DNA of 64,000 nucleotides from Rhodoferax sp. (GCA_031291305.1 JARLJH010000036.1:1-64000), one strand, 5' to 3'; counted from the first letter of the stretch, positions 28,052-37,190 are shown. Translations and numbers: made by a program. The notes: generated by a model from the letters alone, not told the origin.

Positions 28052-29862
28052 AACGTATCGAAGCAGTCAACGACTTTGTCATCAAGTTCGCCAACGTCAA
28101 CGGCTCAGGCTCAGCCTCGGCCAATGAACTGTTTGCCAAAGCCGTGATGCGCATGGGTGTGCCGGTGAGCCCGCGCAACATTTTCCCGAGCAACATCCAG
28201 GGCATGCCAACCTGGTATGAAGCCCGCGTGTGCGAAAAAGGCTATCACGGTCGCCGTGGTGGCGTGGACATGATGGTGGCGATGAACCCGCAGTCGTGGG
28301 ATGCCGACGTGGCCGAAGTTGAGTCCGGTGGCTACCTGTTTTATGACAGCACGCGGCCCATGCCCGCCAGCAAATTCCGCGAGGACTTGCACACCATGGG
28401 CATGCCGCTGACGGAAATCACCAACGCAGCCTACACGGACCCGCGCCAGCGCCAGTTGTTCAAGAACATCATTTATGTCGGCGCGCTGTCGGTGTTGCTG
28501 GACGTGGAGGCTGAAGTCTTCGAAAAGCTCTTTGCCGAGCAATACAAGGGCAAGGAGCGGCTGCTGGAGTCCAACGTCAAGGCATTGCATTTAGGGCGCG
28601 ACTACGTCAAACAGCACATGCAGGCGCCGCTGGGCATCCGCGTGCAACGTGCCGATGCGGTGGGTGACCAGATCTTCACCGACGGCAACAGTGCCGCTGG
28701 CCTGGGTCTGGTGTATGGCGGCGCGACAGTGGCTGCGTGGTATCCAATCACACCGTCGACATCCGTTCCCGAGGCATTCCAGAAATACTGCGACAAGTTC
28801 CGGGTCGATCCGGCCACCGGCCAGCACAAGTTTGCCATTGTGCAGGCCGAGGATGAACTGGCCTCCATCGGCATGGTGGTGGGCGCTGGCTGGAACGGAG
28901 CACGCGCTTTTACCGCCACTTCAGGACCGGGCGTATCGCTGATGACCGAGTTCATCGGTCTGGCCTACTTTGCTGAGATTCCGGTGACCATCATCAATGT
29001 GCAGCGTGGTGGCCCCAGCACCGGCATGCCCACGCGCACACAGCAGTCCGACTTATTGAGCTGCGCCTACGCCTCGCATGGCGACACCAAACATGTGCTG
29101 CTGTTCCCGCAAGACCCGCACGAGTGTTTCACCCATTCAGCGGCAGCGCTGGATCTGGCCGAGCGTCTGCAGACGCCCATTTTTGTCATGACCGACCTGG
29201 ACATTGGCATGAACCAGCGGCTGTGCAAGCCGTTCGAGTGGGACGACACCAAGGAATATGACCGCGGCAAGATCATGACCGCCGAAGAACTTGAAGCTGG
29301 CAAGCCCTTTGGCCGCTACCGCGATGTCGATGGCGACGGCATTCCCTGGCGCACCCTGCCCGGCACGCACCCCAGCAAGGGCGCGTTTTTCACCCGTGGC
29401 ACCTCACGCAACCCGCAGGCCATGTACTCCGAGGCCGGGCCAGACTACATCTACAACATGGAGCGGCTGATCCGAAAGTTCAAAACCGCCGAAACCTTGG
29501 TCCCGCAACCCGTGTTACGTCAGGCGACAGCGCCCACCCGTATCGGTGTGATTTATTACGGCTCCACCACCCCGGCGATGCGTGAAGCACTCGACGTTCT
29601 GGAGCGCAATGGCGACCATGTGGACGCGCTACGGCTGTGCGCCTTCCCGTTCCCTGACGCGGTACGCTACTTTCTGGCCGAACACGACAAGGTATTTGTG
29701 GTCGAGCAAAACCGCGATGCCCAGATGCGCACCATGCTCATCACCGAGCTTGAGATCAACCCTGCCAAGCTGGTCAGGGTGTTGCACTATGACGGCACAC
29801 CCATCACTGCGCGCTTCATTATTAGTAGCATACATGACAATCTGCAAAAGGAGATCGCATGA
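28048..29862 (+). CDS. korA: 2-oxoacid:acceptor oxidoreductase alpha subunit (fused gamma-alpha)
   Basis: The 604-residue protein has an N-terminal gamma domain (FANVNGSGSASANELFAKAV, GYHGRRGGVDMMVAMNP). The pyrimidine-binding alpha domain follows, with WYPITPSTSVPEAF, AEDELASIGMVVGAGWNGAR, ATSGPGVSLMTEF and RGGPSTGMPTRTQQSDL, then the C-terminal domain. The YPITPST loop binds 2-oxoacid and CoA in this family. Substrate cannot be read reliably; 2-oxoglutarate is favoured by analogy with the KorABC enzyme. Start and stop overlap both neighbours (ATGA), so the three subunits are translationally coupled. Confidence 0.9.
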   Translation: MKRIEAVNDFVIKFANVNGSGSASANELFAKAVMRMGVPVSPRNIFPSNIQGMPTWYEARVCEKGYHGRRGGVDMMVAMNPQSWDADVAEVESGGYLFYDSTRPMPASKFREDLHTMGMPLTEITNAAYTDPRQRQLFKNIIYVGALSVLLDVEAEVFEKLFAEQYKGKERLLESNVKALHLGRDYVKQHMQAPLGIRVQRADAVGDQIFTDGNSAAGLGLVYGGATVAAWYPITPSTSVPEAFQKYCDKFRVDPATGQHKFAIVQAEDELASIGMVVGAGWNGARAFTATSGPGVSLMTEFIGLAYFAEIPVTIINVQRGGPSTGMPTRTQQSDLLSCAYASHGDTKHVLLFPQDPHECFTHSAAALDLAERLQTPIFVMTDLDIGMNQRLCKPFEWDDTKEYDRGKIMTAEELEAGKPFGRYRDVDGDGIPWRTLPGTHPSKGAFFTRGTSRNPQAMYSEAGPDYIYNMERLIRKFKTAETLVPQPVLRQATAPTRIGVIYYGSTTPAMREALDVLERNGDHVDALRLCAFPFPDAVRYFLAEHDKVFVVEQNRDAQMRTMLITELEINPAKLVRVLHYDGTPITARFIISSIHDNLQKEIA

Positions 29863-30914
29863 CTTTCATTGCCAAACCCCGGCTGCATCATCCAACCCTG
29901 CAGACCAACAAGGTTGGCTACACCCGGCGCGACTATGAAGGGCGCATCTCGACGCTGTGCGCCGGTTGCGGACATGACTCAATTTCAGCAGCCATCATCC
30001 AGGCCTGCTGGGATCTGGACATTGAGCCGCACCGCGTGGCCAAGCTCTCGGGCATTGGTTGCAGCTCCAAGACACCCGACTATTTTCTGGGCGCCTCGCA
30101 CGGCTTCAACACCGTGCACGGACGCATGCCCTCGGTGCTGACCGGTGCCAACCTGGCCAACCGCTCGCTGCTGTATCTGGGCGTGTCGGGTGACGGCGAC
30201 TCGGCCTCCATTGGTCTGGGGCAGTTTGCCAACGCCATGCGCCGTGGCGTTCGCATGGCCTATATCGTTGAGAACAACGGGGTCTATGGCCTAACCAAAG
30301 GGCAGTTCTCGGCCACCGCCGACCGTGGCTCGAAGAGCAAGAAGGGTGTGGTCAACAGCGACAGTCCGGTCGATCTGGTGGGCATTGCCTTGCAACTCGG
30401 GGCAACGTTTGTGGCGCGCAGTTTTTCAGGCGACAAAGCACAGTTGGTACCGCTGATCAAAGGCGCCATGGCCCATGGTGGCGCGGCTTTCATTGATGTC
30501 ATCAGTCCGTGCGTGACCTTCAATAACCACAGCGGCAGCACCAAGAGCTATGACTACGTGCGCCAGCATAACGAGGCGGTGAGCCGCATTGACTTCATGA
30601 TCCCGGGCCACGAGATCACTGCTGACTATGCGCCAGGTTCACTGGTGGAGGTGGAACAGCACGACGGCACCGTGCTGCGTCTGCGCAAGCTGCACACCGA
30701 CTACGACCCCACCGACCGCTACGCGGCCATGAGCTACATGCAGTCGCACGCCGAGTTGGGTGAAATCGTCACCGGCCTGCTGTACGTAGACCCGCTGGCC
30801 ACCGACTTGCACACTTCGCTCAACACATCGGCGATACCGCTCAACACCATGAATGCCAGCCAGCTCAACCCTGGCAAACAGGCACTCGACAAGATCAACG
30901 CCGCATTGCGCTAA
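29859..30914 (+). CDS. korB: 2-oxoacid:acceptor oxidoreductase beta subunit
   Basis: The 351-residue TPP-binding subunit has LCAGCGHDSISAAIIQACWD, VAKLSGIGCSSKTPDYFLG, VSGDGDSASIGLGQFANAMR (the GDG..N TPP-Mg motif, with VENNGVYGLTKGQ following), and ATFVARSFSGDKAQL. It decarboxylates the 2-oxoacid on TPP and passes electrons to its Fe-S centre. Together with the alpha subunit and the flavoprotein it could make acyl-CoA plus NAD(P)H or reduced ferredoxin. Confidence 0.92.
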   Translation: MTFIAKPRLHHPTLQTNKVGYTRRDYEGRISTLCAGCGHDSISAAIIQACWDLDIEPHRVAKLSGIGCSSKTPDYFLGASHGFNTVHGRMPSVLTGANLANRSLLYLGVSGDGDSASIGLGQFANAMRRGVRMAYIVENNGVYGLTKGQFSATADRGSKSKKGVVNSDSPVDLVGIALQLGATFVARSFSGDKAQLVPLIKGAMAHGGAAFIDVISPCVTFNNHSGSTKSYDYVRQHNEAVSRIDFMIPGHEITADYAPGSLVEVEQHDGTVLRLRKLHTDYDPTDRYAAMSYMQSHAELGEIVTGLLYVDPLATDLHTSLNTSAIPLNTMNASQLNPGKQALDKINAALR

Positions 30915-30981
30915 GCTTGCGACTTTCCTGCACCCTTTTTATCTCACGCCGCTTACGCTGCAAACAAAAGGAGTCCGCACC

Positions 30982-31425
30982 ATGCCCGAACGCACTGTTT
31001 CTCAATCCATGGCGCAGCGTCACGTTGTCAGTGTGCTGCCAACGGCCACCGTGCACGCTGCGGCTTGCGTGATGACGCGAACCAACAGCAGCAGTGTGCT
31101 GGTGATTGATGCCAGCAACACCATGCTGGGCATCGTCACCGAACGCGACATGATCTACCGCGTGCTGGCCAAGACGCTGGACCCGAGCAGCACGCCGGTG
31201 TCCGAGGTGATGACACGCAGTCCACATTGCGTTCACCCTGAGACCAAAGTGGCCGACGCGGTGCTGATCATGATCGAGCGGGGCTTTAGGCACCTGCCGG
31301 TGCTGACCGCTGACACGAACAAGATATTGGGCGTGTTCTGTGTGCGCGATGCGCTTCCCCGCGAAGTCAATGTCGCTGTCAACTTGGCCGAGTTCAACGA
31401 ACAGGTGAACGACGCGCTGGGTTAA
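30982..31425 (+). CDS. Tandem CBS-domain protein
   Basis: The 147-residue protein is a single Bateman module: TVHAAACVMTRTNSSSVLVI, MLGIVTERDMIYRVLAK, VSEVMTRSPHCVHPETKVAD and GFRHLPVLTADTNKILGVF. CBS pairs bind adenine nucleotides and often tune a partner protein. Strong AAAGGAG precedes the ATG at 30982. It follows the oxidoreductase beta gene by 67 bases in the same direction and may be its operon partner. The last four bases overlap the convergent thioredoxin-like gene. Confidence 0.85.
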   Translation: MPERTVSQSMAQRHVVSVLPTATVHAAACVMTRTNSSSVLVIDASNTMLGIVTERDMIYRVLAKTLDPSSTPVSEVMTRSPHCVHPETKVADAVLIMIERGFRHLPVLTADTNKILGVFCVRDALPREVNVAVNLAEFNEQVNDALG

Positions 31426-31811
31426 GCGCTGGTGTCGGCGGCGTTGTTGATCCAGGTCTGAACGCGCCCCACCAGAGCTCTGACGTCCAGGTCTGCTAGC
31501 GGGGCCGCAGCCGGATCTTGCAGTGCCATGCGCACCAGCCGCTCCAGGGTTTGCGGTTGTGGAGTGATCGGGCCAAAAAATCGGGGTTCGCTGCCGATGC
31601 TCAGGAGCAGGGTGGGAAAGTTTTCCACGTCCAGCGGGTCCAGAACGTCGGCCTCGTCCTCAATGTCCAGCCACACAAACCGGGTGTGCGGGTAGTCTGC
31701 CTTCACGCTAATTTGCACCTGCTGGAAGATGCTGCGGTACTGCTCGCAGACGTTGCACCACTGGGCGCACAGGCAAACCACTAGAGGCGTATCAAGTGTT
31801 AAAGAGGGCAT
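31422..31811 (-). CDS. Thioredoxin-fold protein with CNVC motif
   Basis: The product has about 129 residues with a thioredoxin-like start (LVVCLCAQWCNVCEQYRSIF), then FVWLDIEDEADVLDPLDVEN and FPTLLLSIGSEPRFFG. The active site is WCNVC, and the cis-Pro region is NFPTLLL. No signal peptide is seen, so it is cytoplasmic. The start is unsure: ATG 31811 or TTG 31826. It lies 20 bases after the EAL protein gene in the same direction and may be its last operon member. Confidence 0.75.
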   Translation of the reverse strand: MPSLTLDTPLVVCLCAQWCNVCEQYRSIFQQVQISVKADYPHTRFVWLDIEDEADVLDPLDVENFPTLLLSIGSEPRFFGPITPQPQTLERLVRMALQDPAAAPLADLDVRALVGRVQTWINNAADTSA

Positions 31812-31830
31812 GGGACTGGTTCGCAATATG

Positions 31831-34251
31831 TCAATCTTTGGGTGCCATCAACATGGCATTGATGCGTACCACCGCTGCGTCAAATTCCTCGGCGGGGACT
31901 GGGCGCGAGAAGTAATACCCCTGCGCGTAGTGACAGCCCATGCGCTGCAGTGCTCGCAGGTGGTTTTGAGCCTCGACACCTTCGGCCACCGTACTTAGCC
32001 CCAGACTGCGACCCATGGCGATGATGGCACCTACCAGCGTGTTGTCGTTGTCGCCACGGCGCATGTCCTGCACAAAGGATCTATCGACCTTGAGCGTATC
32101 CACCGGAAACAGTTTCAGGTACGAGAGCGAAGAATACCCGGTACCGAAATCATCCAGATAAACCCGAAAACCCATCGCATGCAGCGCGTTGAGCCACTGC
32201 AGTGACCGGTCAACATCGTGCAGCATCACGCCTTCGGTGATTTCCAGTGCCAGCCTGTCCGGTGAGATGCCATAGTGTTGCACCGCCTCCCGCAGTCTTT
32301 CAGGCGGCAGGCCGTCGGGTATCTGACGGCCTGAAACGTTGATCGACAAGGTGTAATTCAACCCTTGAGTCTTCCAGTCCAGGAGTTGCCTGCAGGCCAC
32401 ATCGAGCATGAGCATACTCATCTCGACCACCAGACCGGTTTTCTCAGCCAGCGGTATGAAACTGTCGGGCATCACCAAGCCGCGCGTGGGGTGACGCCAG
32501 CGAATCAGTGCCTCGGCACCAGACACACATTGTGCGGCCAGATCAATGATGGGCTGGTAAAAAAGCACGAATTCCTGATTGCGGATGGCGCTGCGCAGAT
32601 CGCTTTCCATGTGCCTGCGCTGTTCGGCAGCTTCGGTCAGGACCGGGTTGAAAAAAACATGGCTATCGCCGCCCGCCGACTTGGCGCTTTCCATGGCCAG
32701 TTCAGCTTGGCGCAACAATGAAGGCACGTCAAAGCCGTCGCTGGGGAACATCCCGATACCGATGCTGGCGTGCAAGTTGATGGGTGATCCATCGACAAAA
32801 TAGGGCTGGCGGATGGCTTGCGAAATACGACTGGCAATCCGGTCAACGACTTCGCCCTGGGTGAGGTGATTCAGGATGACGGCAAAGTTGTCTGCTGCCA
32901 GTCTGCCCAGCGTGTCTTCGCTGCTGACGCAGGCCGACAAGCGCCGGGTGGTGGTCTGCAAAATGCTGTCGCCCGCTGGCAGACCCATACCTTCATTGAT
33001 GCGTCGAAATTCATCAAGGTTAATCAGCAGCAATGCAAAGCCCCCCGTCTTGGCAGCGGCATATTCCTGCACCAAAGCGTGCAACCGTTCCTGCAGCCCC
33101 AGCCGGTTGGACAAACCTGTCAACGGGTCGGTAACGGCCAGATGTCTGGCAGAGGCTTCAGACTCCTTGAGCTGGCTGACATCATGCATCACGCCTTGCA
33201 ACAGACCGTCGCCCACGGATCGCAGCACCACATTGACCCAGCTTCGCTCGACACCGGCCATCAAAATTTGGAAATCTTTCGTCACCGCAGTGTTCTGGCA
33301 CAAGGCACTTTGCACCAGTTTGTCCATCAGGGTCGGGGTTTGCCAGGGCAACTGGTTGACGTTGAGCGACAGTACCTCCGTATCCTGGGGCTGCTGGGCC
33401 ATGTTGAACAGGCTCGCAAATGCGGGGTTCCAGGACATCAGCACGCCATCGCGGTCGATCAGGAACAGTCCGGACTCGGCATTGTCAAAAATGGTGTGGT
33501 ACTTCTTTTCTTCGATTTCACCTTGCAGGCGCAACTGACGCTCAGCTGCCAACGCGCCTGTCAGTCCGTCGGCCAGGGCGTTGATGTCTTTCACCAACTG
33601 GCCGATTTCGGTGCCACGATGCCTGCCGGGAATCGCCAGGCGCTCCCCCGTCGTCGGGTCCATCCGGTGTAAGCGGTCTGACATGGCCTTGATCGGTCGC
33701 ACGACGAACAGCAGCATCATCACCACCACGGCAAAGGTAACCATCCCCAACTGCCAGATCAGCTGTATGGCGGCAAACCAGACTTCCTCCTTGATGCGAG
33801 CGTCGATCATCTGCGGGTCAGGTGTCAACAGGATGTGACCGATCAGTTTCTGTTTGTCAAAGGGTGAATAGATCAGGCGCTTTATCGGCGGAGCGGCCAG
33901 TATGTCTGCGTCGGCCGGACTGCGGCGCTTGTCGGTCAGCACGGCGTCTTCCGTCGAGATACTGACCGCCAGCACGTCAGAATTATTCAGCAGACCTTGC
34001 GCCAACTCGCCAGCCAGAGTCTGATCCTTGACAAAGCAAGCCACCGCCAGCGTGCTTTGCACCGTATCAAGCAGCTCGACCAGCCGAACTTCACTGGCCT
34101 GATGCGCACGCTGGCTGGTGAACCAGGCGGTGTAGGCCACGGCCAGGATACCTGCCAGCAAAGAAGCCGCGATGACGGCCAGTGTTGAGCGCAACAGCAG
34201 CCCGGGCAAGCACTGCTTGGCATCCAACCGTAACGACCAGGATGGGATCAT
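31831..34251 (-). CDS. Membrane EAL phosphodiesterase with HAMP, PAS and degenerate GGDEF
   Basis: The 806-residue protein has an N-terminal helix (about 20-45), a periplasmic CHASE8-like domain, a second helix near 170-190 and a HAMP segment. A PAS domain (YHTIFDNAESGLFLIDRDGV) leads to a GGDEF domain whose active-site loop is GRLAADNFAV instead of GRxGGDEF, so it should not make cyclic di-GMP. The EAL domain is intact, with EALIRWRHP, LALEITEGVM, DDFGTGYSSL and VDRSFV. Its start overlaps the PstS-like gene by four bases, so its output is probably linked to whatever that protein and the upstream barrel sense. Confidence 0.92.
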   Translation of the reverse strand: MIPSWSLRLDAKQCLPGLLLRSTLAVIAASLLAGILAVAYTAWFTSQRAHQASEVRLVELLDTVQSTLAVACFVKDQTLAGELAQGLLNNSDVLAVSISTEDAVLTDKRRSPADADILAAPPIKRLIYSPFDKQKLIGHILLTPDPQMIDARIKEEVWFAAIQLIWQLGMVTFAVVVMMLLFVVRPIKAMSDRLHRMDPTTGERLAIPGRHRGTEIGQLVKDINALADGLTGALAAERQLRLQGEIEEKKYHTIFDNAESGLFLIDRDGVLMSWNPAFASLFNMAQQPQDTEVLSLNVNQLPWQTPTLMDKLVQSALCQNTAVTKDFQILMAGVERSWVNVVLRSVGDGLLQGVMHDVSQLKESEASARHLAVTDPLTGLSNRLGLQERLHALVQEYAAAKTGGFALLLINLDEFRRINEGMGLPAGDSILQTTTRRLSACVSSEDTLGRLAADNFAVILNHLTQGEVVDRIASRISQAIRQPYFVDGSPINLHASIGIGMFPSDGFDVPSLLRQAELAMESAKSAGGDSHVFFNPVLTEAAEQRRHMESDLRSAIRNQEFVLFYQPIIDLAAQCVSGAEALIRWRHPTRGLVMPDSFIPLAEKTGLVVEMSMLMLDVACRQLLDWKTQGLNYTLSINVSGRQIPDGLPPERLREAVQHYGISPDRLALEITEGVMLHDVDRSLQWLNALHAMGFRVYLDDFGTGYSSLSYLKLFPVDTLKVDRSFVQDMRRGDNDNTLVGAIIAMGRSLGLSTVAEGVEAQNHLRALQRMGCHYAQGYYFSRPVPAEEFDAAVVRINAMLMAPKD

Positions 34252-34670
34252 TTCGGGAATTCCAGGACGATGCGCAGGCGTTTGTCGACCTGACTGCGAT
34301 CAACATACGCCAAGCCCCCAGGGTTGACCATCAGCAACTCGATCACGTCGGCAGGCTGGGCGGCTTGCAACGGCGGCGAGGTTCTGCCCGAAAAGATCAA
34401 CCTTGCCCAATAGGCATTGATTTCATTCAAATCCTTGTTGACCAGTTTGCGGTAAAACTCGGCTCGCACAGGAGCACTGTCGGGTTGGTCAATGGGTATA
34501 GCCGTCTCGCCATTGGGCAATCTGCGGTAGCGCCCAAGAAAAATATTAATGACCTGATCCTGACTGAGCTGCTGTATAGCGCTGGCGCCATTGACCACCA
34601 CCACCGGCTCAGCACGAACCCTGGCAGCCAAGCCCGACAACATCAACACGATCAGAAGCAGCGCCTTCAT
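34248..34670 (-). CDS. Short PstS-like periplasmic binding protein
   Basis: The 140-residue protein has a signal peptide ending ARVRAEP and a PBP-like domain: VVVVNGASAIQQLSQDQVIN, IFLGRYRRLPNGETAIPIDQ, RAEFYRKLVNKDLNEINAYW, LMVNPGGLAYVDRSQVDKRL. This is the small PstS-like type found beside GGDEF/EAL and chemosensory receptors, about half the length of transport PstS proteins. It overlaps the EAL gene start by four bases and follows the barrel gene by six bases. A role as ligand-presenting subunit for the EAL receptor is inferred. Confidence 0.8.
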   Translation of the reverse strand: MKALLLIVLMLSGLAARVRAEPVVVVNGASAIQQLSQDQVINIFLGRYRRLPNGETAIPIDQPDSAPVRAEFYRKLVNKDLNEINAYWARLIFSGRTSPPLQAAQPADVIELLMVNPGGLAYVDRSQVDKRLRIVLEFPK

Positions 34671-34676
34671 GGTGAA

Positions 34677-35927
34677 CTAAAACACGAAATCCAGTGCCAG
34701 ACTGAACACGGTCATGTGGCCGTCCCAGCCACCTGACTCGGTGCCTTTGACCAGGAAGATGGACGATGGTTGGCCACGAATCCAGTCCACCTGCGCTTTC
34801 AGTGCCAGATTCTTCTGGATGTCCCAGCGGCCACCCACGGTGTACGTATTCCGATCGGTAAAGCTGTGCGCCGCCAGCGATGCTGTCACCCCGTCAAGAA
34901 CAGGGTTTCCGGTGACGGGCAATGTGTCGATATCCGACAAACTGCGCGAGACGCCCAGAAAGGGTGTCAACGCGCCTACTCGATACCCGCCCAGAATATA
35001 GGCCGCATTCGAGTCTGCATAGGCAGGGCTGTCGTGTTTGATCTGGTTCAACATGAACTGGATATTGAGCGGTCCCTTGTCATACACCAGCCCGAGGGAG
35101 CTAAAGCTTGCCCGCTGATTGGCCATGGCCATGCCTGGCACCAGTGACAGATAAGGCATGCCAGTCAACGCATCGACCGGCATCTCCTGATTGAACTGCA
35201 GTTGGGCGTAACTGGCCCTGAACTGCCAGGGTCCGCTGGTGAAATCCAGGTAGCCACCCAGCAGAGCCGAGCCCTGCAGATCCCACAAGATGCCGGGGGC
35301 ATAAGGTTCTTTTTCAGCAGCCTTGCCCGCAAAAAGCTTGCCTTTCAGCAAACCCGAAGCCACTGGCAGCGTGGCAGTGATATCTATGCCATCAATGTAG
35401 GAGAGCACCAGTGAGCCATAAAAATCCGCAGGCGGTCGCACACTGATGTTGGAATAGCCCACCAGTCTGGAGTCTCCCAGCATGTAGAACTCCGTACCCA
35501 AACGTCCGACACGCAAAGAGAAATCGGGTGAAAAATCGTGCCGCAAAAATGCCCAGGCCAATTCGGGGCGGTAGCTTGAATCGGCGTGGTAGCGCGAAAC
35601 CACCTGCACCACGCCCTCGGTACTGGCGCTGAACTGCACATTGGCCTGGATGCCAAGCACGCTGTCCACCTTGGCTGTCCACCGTGTGTCTGCACCGTTG
35701 GGTTGTGTCAGATCGCGGATGAACTGGGCGCTGTCTTCGTTGGTACGGGTCATCCCCAAGGTACCGAAGCCATGCAGACTGACGACAGGCGACTCCGCCA
35801 GGGCTGCGTCGTCCATTGCCCAGGACAAGGACGGACAACCCAGACTCAGGCAAGCCAACGCGCCAAGGCAGACCTGCTTACCCAGCTGACAAAACCCGCA
35901 AACGCGCCTGTTATGAACGATGAACAT
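34677..35927 (-). CDS. Outer-membrane beta-barrel protein (porin-like)
   Basis: The protein has about 416 residues with a signal peptide ending PSLSWA. The mature chain has alternating amphipathic strands rich in Tyr, Phe and Gly (VVSRYHADSSYRPELAWAFL, FSLRVGRLGTEFYMLGD, SFTDRNTYTVGGRWDIQKN) and ends in a terminal Phe (SLALDFVF), as outer-membrane barrels do. The FSLRVGR motif recalls phosphate- or anion-selective barrel families. ATG 35927 gives the cleanest signal peptide; ATG 35942 and GTG 35963 are alternatives. It opens the barrel, PstS-like, EAL operon. Confidence 0.78.
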   Translation of the reverse strand: MFIVHNRRVCGFCQLGKQVCLGALACLSLGCPSLSWAMDDAALAESPVVSLHGFGTLGMTRTNEDSAQFIRDLTQPNGADTRWTAKVDSVLGIQANVQFSASTEGVVQVVSRYHADSSYRPELAWAFLRHDFSPDFSLRVGRLGTEFYMLGDSRLVGYSNISVRPPADFYGSLVLSYIDGIDITATLPVASGLLKGKLFAGKAAEKEPYAPGILWDLQGSALLGGYLDFTSGPWQFRASYAQLQFNQEMPVDALTGMPYLSLVPGMAMANQRASFSSLGLVYDKGPLNIQFMLNQIKHDSPAYADSNAAYILGGYRVGALTPFLGVSRSLSDIDTLPVTGNPVLDGVTASLAAHSFTDRNTYTVGGRWDIQKNLALKAQVDWIRGQPSSIFLVKGTESGGWDGHMTVFSLALDFVF

Positions 35928-35966
35928 ACTGATTGACCCCATCCCTATGCCAACTGGCCACACACA

Positions 35967-35986
35967 TTGACCGTTGAACCGGTCAA
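35967..35986. promoter_or_regulatory. Perfect 7-base inverted repeat upstream of the porin operon
   Basis: TTGACCG-TTGAAC-CGGTCAA is a perfect 7-base inverted repeat with a 6-base spacer, 40 bases before the porin start and 95 bases after the end of the phosphofructokinase gene. No T-run follows, so an operator is more likely than a terminator. The cognate factor is unknown. Confidence 0.4.
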
Positions 35987-36080
35987 ACCAGTTTATCCGC
36001 AGGCTGACACAGCGTCATCGAATGAGGCCACAGACACCAGCTTTGTAGGTCGGTCAAAAGTGCTGCTGCAGCCAGAAAGC

Positions 36081-37190
36081 TCAATCGCCAAAAGAAATGC
36101 CCAGATCGCGCCCGGTTTGCAGGGCGTCACAATCCATCGGCACGTCGCGGATGTGGCCAGCCACTTCTTCCAGGGCCACGTAGTCCACACCGTTCACTCC
36201 CAGAGACACCATCACACCACTTTGGCCAGCGTCGAGCCCGCGCACCGCTGCAGCGCCAAAGCGCAGCGCGGCCAACCGGTCAAACGCCGTCGGGCTGCCG
36301 CCGCGCAACAGATGACCCAGCACCACCACGCGGGTTTCTTTGCCGGTGCTCTTGGCCAACGCATCAGCAATGTTCTCGCCGATGCCGCCCAGGCGCTCGG
36401 CATGGCCCACTTCCGCCTGCGCCACCAGTTCACGATGGCCATCCTTGGCCTGCGCGCCTTCAGCCACCACAACGATGGAGTACAAATGACCATCGGCCTC
36501 GCGTTCAAGGATCTTGGCGGTGACCCGTTCCAGGTCAAAGGGGACTTCCGGAATCAAAATGGCGTGGGCGTTGCCGGCAATGCCCGCGTGCAGGGCAATC
36601 CAGCCAGCATAACGGCCCATGACCTCCACCACCATGACACGCTGGTGGCTCTCAGCCGTGCTGTGCAGACGGTCCAGACACTCGGTGGCGAAACCCACCG
36701 CAGTGTCAAAACCGAAGGTGGTGAAGGTTTTATCCAGATCGTTGTCAATGGTTTTGGGCACGCCCACAATACGCAAGCCCTTGCGGTGCAGGGCGTCGGC
36801 AATCGTCAACGAGCCGTCGCCACCGATCGACACCAGCGCATCAATTTCGTGCGTGGCAAAGTAGGTCAGCAATTCGTCGGAGCGGTCAATCTCGCGCACC
36901 GTGCCGTCGGGCATGTTCACCGGAAAGTGCAGCGGGTTGCCTTTGTTGGTGGTTCCCAGAATGGTGCCGCCCAGATGGCCGATGCCGCGCACCTTGTCAC
37001 GGGTCAGGCGATACACGCCGCCGTCGGGATAGCGCTCTGGGAACATGATGCCGTTGAAGCCGTCGCGGATACCGTAGGTCTGCCAGCCCAGATTGTCGGC
37101 AGCGATCACCACCGATTGGATCACCGCGTTGAGGCCGGGTGCGTCGCCGCCGCCAGTACAGACAGCGATACGTTTGATAGGTTTTGTCAT
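36081..37190 (-). CDS. pfkA: 6-phosphofructokinase (group with Gly104/Lys124 pattern)
   Basis: The 369-residue enzyme phosphorylates fructose 6-phosphate. Motifs are AVCTGGGDAPGLNAVIQS, GTILGTTNKGNP, SIGGDGSLTIA, VPKTIDNDLDKT, VVEVMGRYAGWIALHAG and LGHLLRGGSPTAFDR. GGDGS has Gly where PPi enzymes usually have Asp, but PKTIDND has the Lys typical of PPi enzymes and of some ATP enzymes such as trypanosomal PFK. The phosphoryl donor is therefore uncertain. ATG 37190 has GAGGA upstream. Confidence 0.9.
   Translation of the reverse strand: MTKPIKRIAVCTGGGDAPGLNAVIQSVVIAADNLGWQTYGIRDGFNGIMFPERYPDGGVYRLTRDKVRGIGHLGGTILGTTNKGNPLHFPVNMPDGTVREIDRSDELLTYFATHEIDALVSIGGDGSLTIADALHRKGLRIVGVPKTIDNDLDKTFTTFGFDTAVGFATECLDRLHSTAESHQRVMVVEVMGRYAGWIALHAGIAGNAHAILIPEVPFDLERVTAKILEREADGHLYSIVVVAEGAQAKDGHRELVAQAEVGHAERLGGIGENIADALAKSTGKETRVVVLGHLLRGGSPTAFDRLAALRFGAAAVRGLDAGQSGVMVSLGVNGVDYVALEEVAGHIRDVPMDCDALQTGRDLGISFGD

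Noticed and set aside
31831-34251. Diguanylate cyclase activity
   Set aside because: The GGDEF loop is AADNF, so only the EAL phosphodiesterase is called active.
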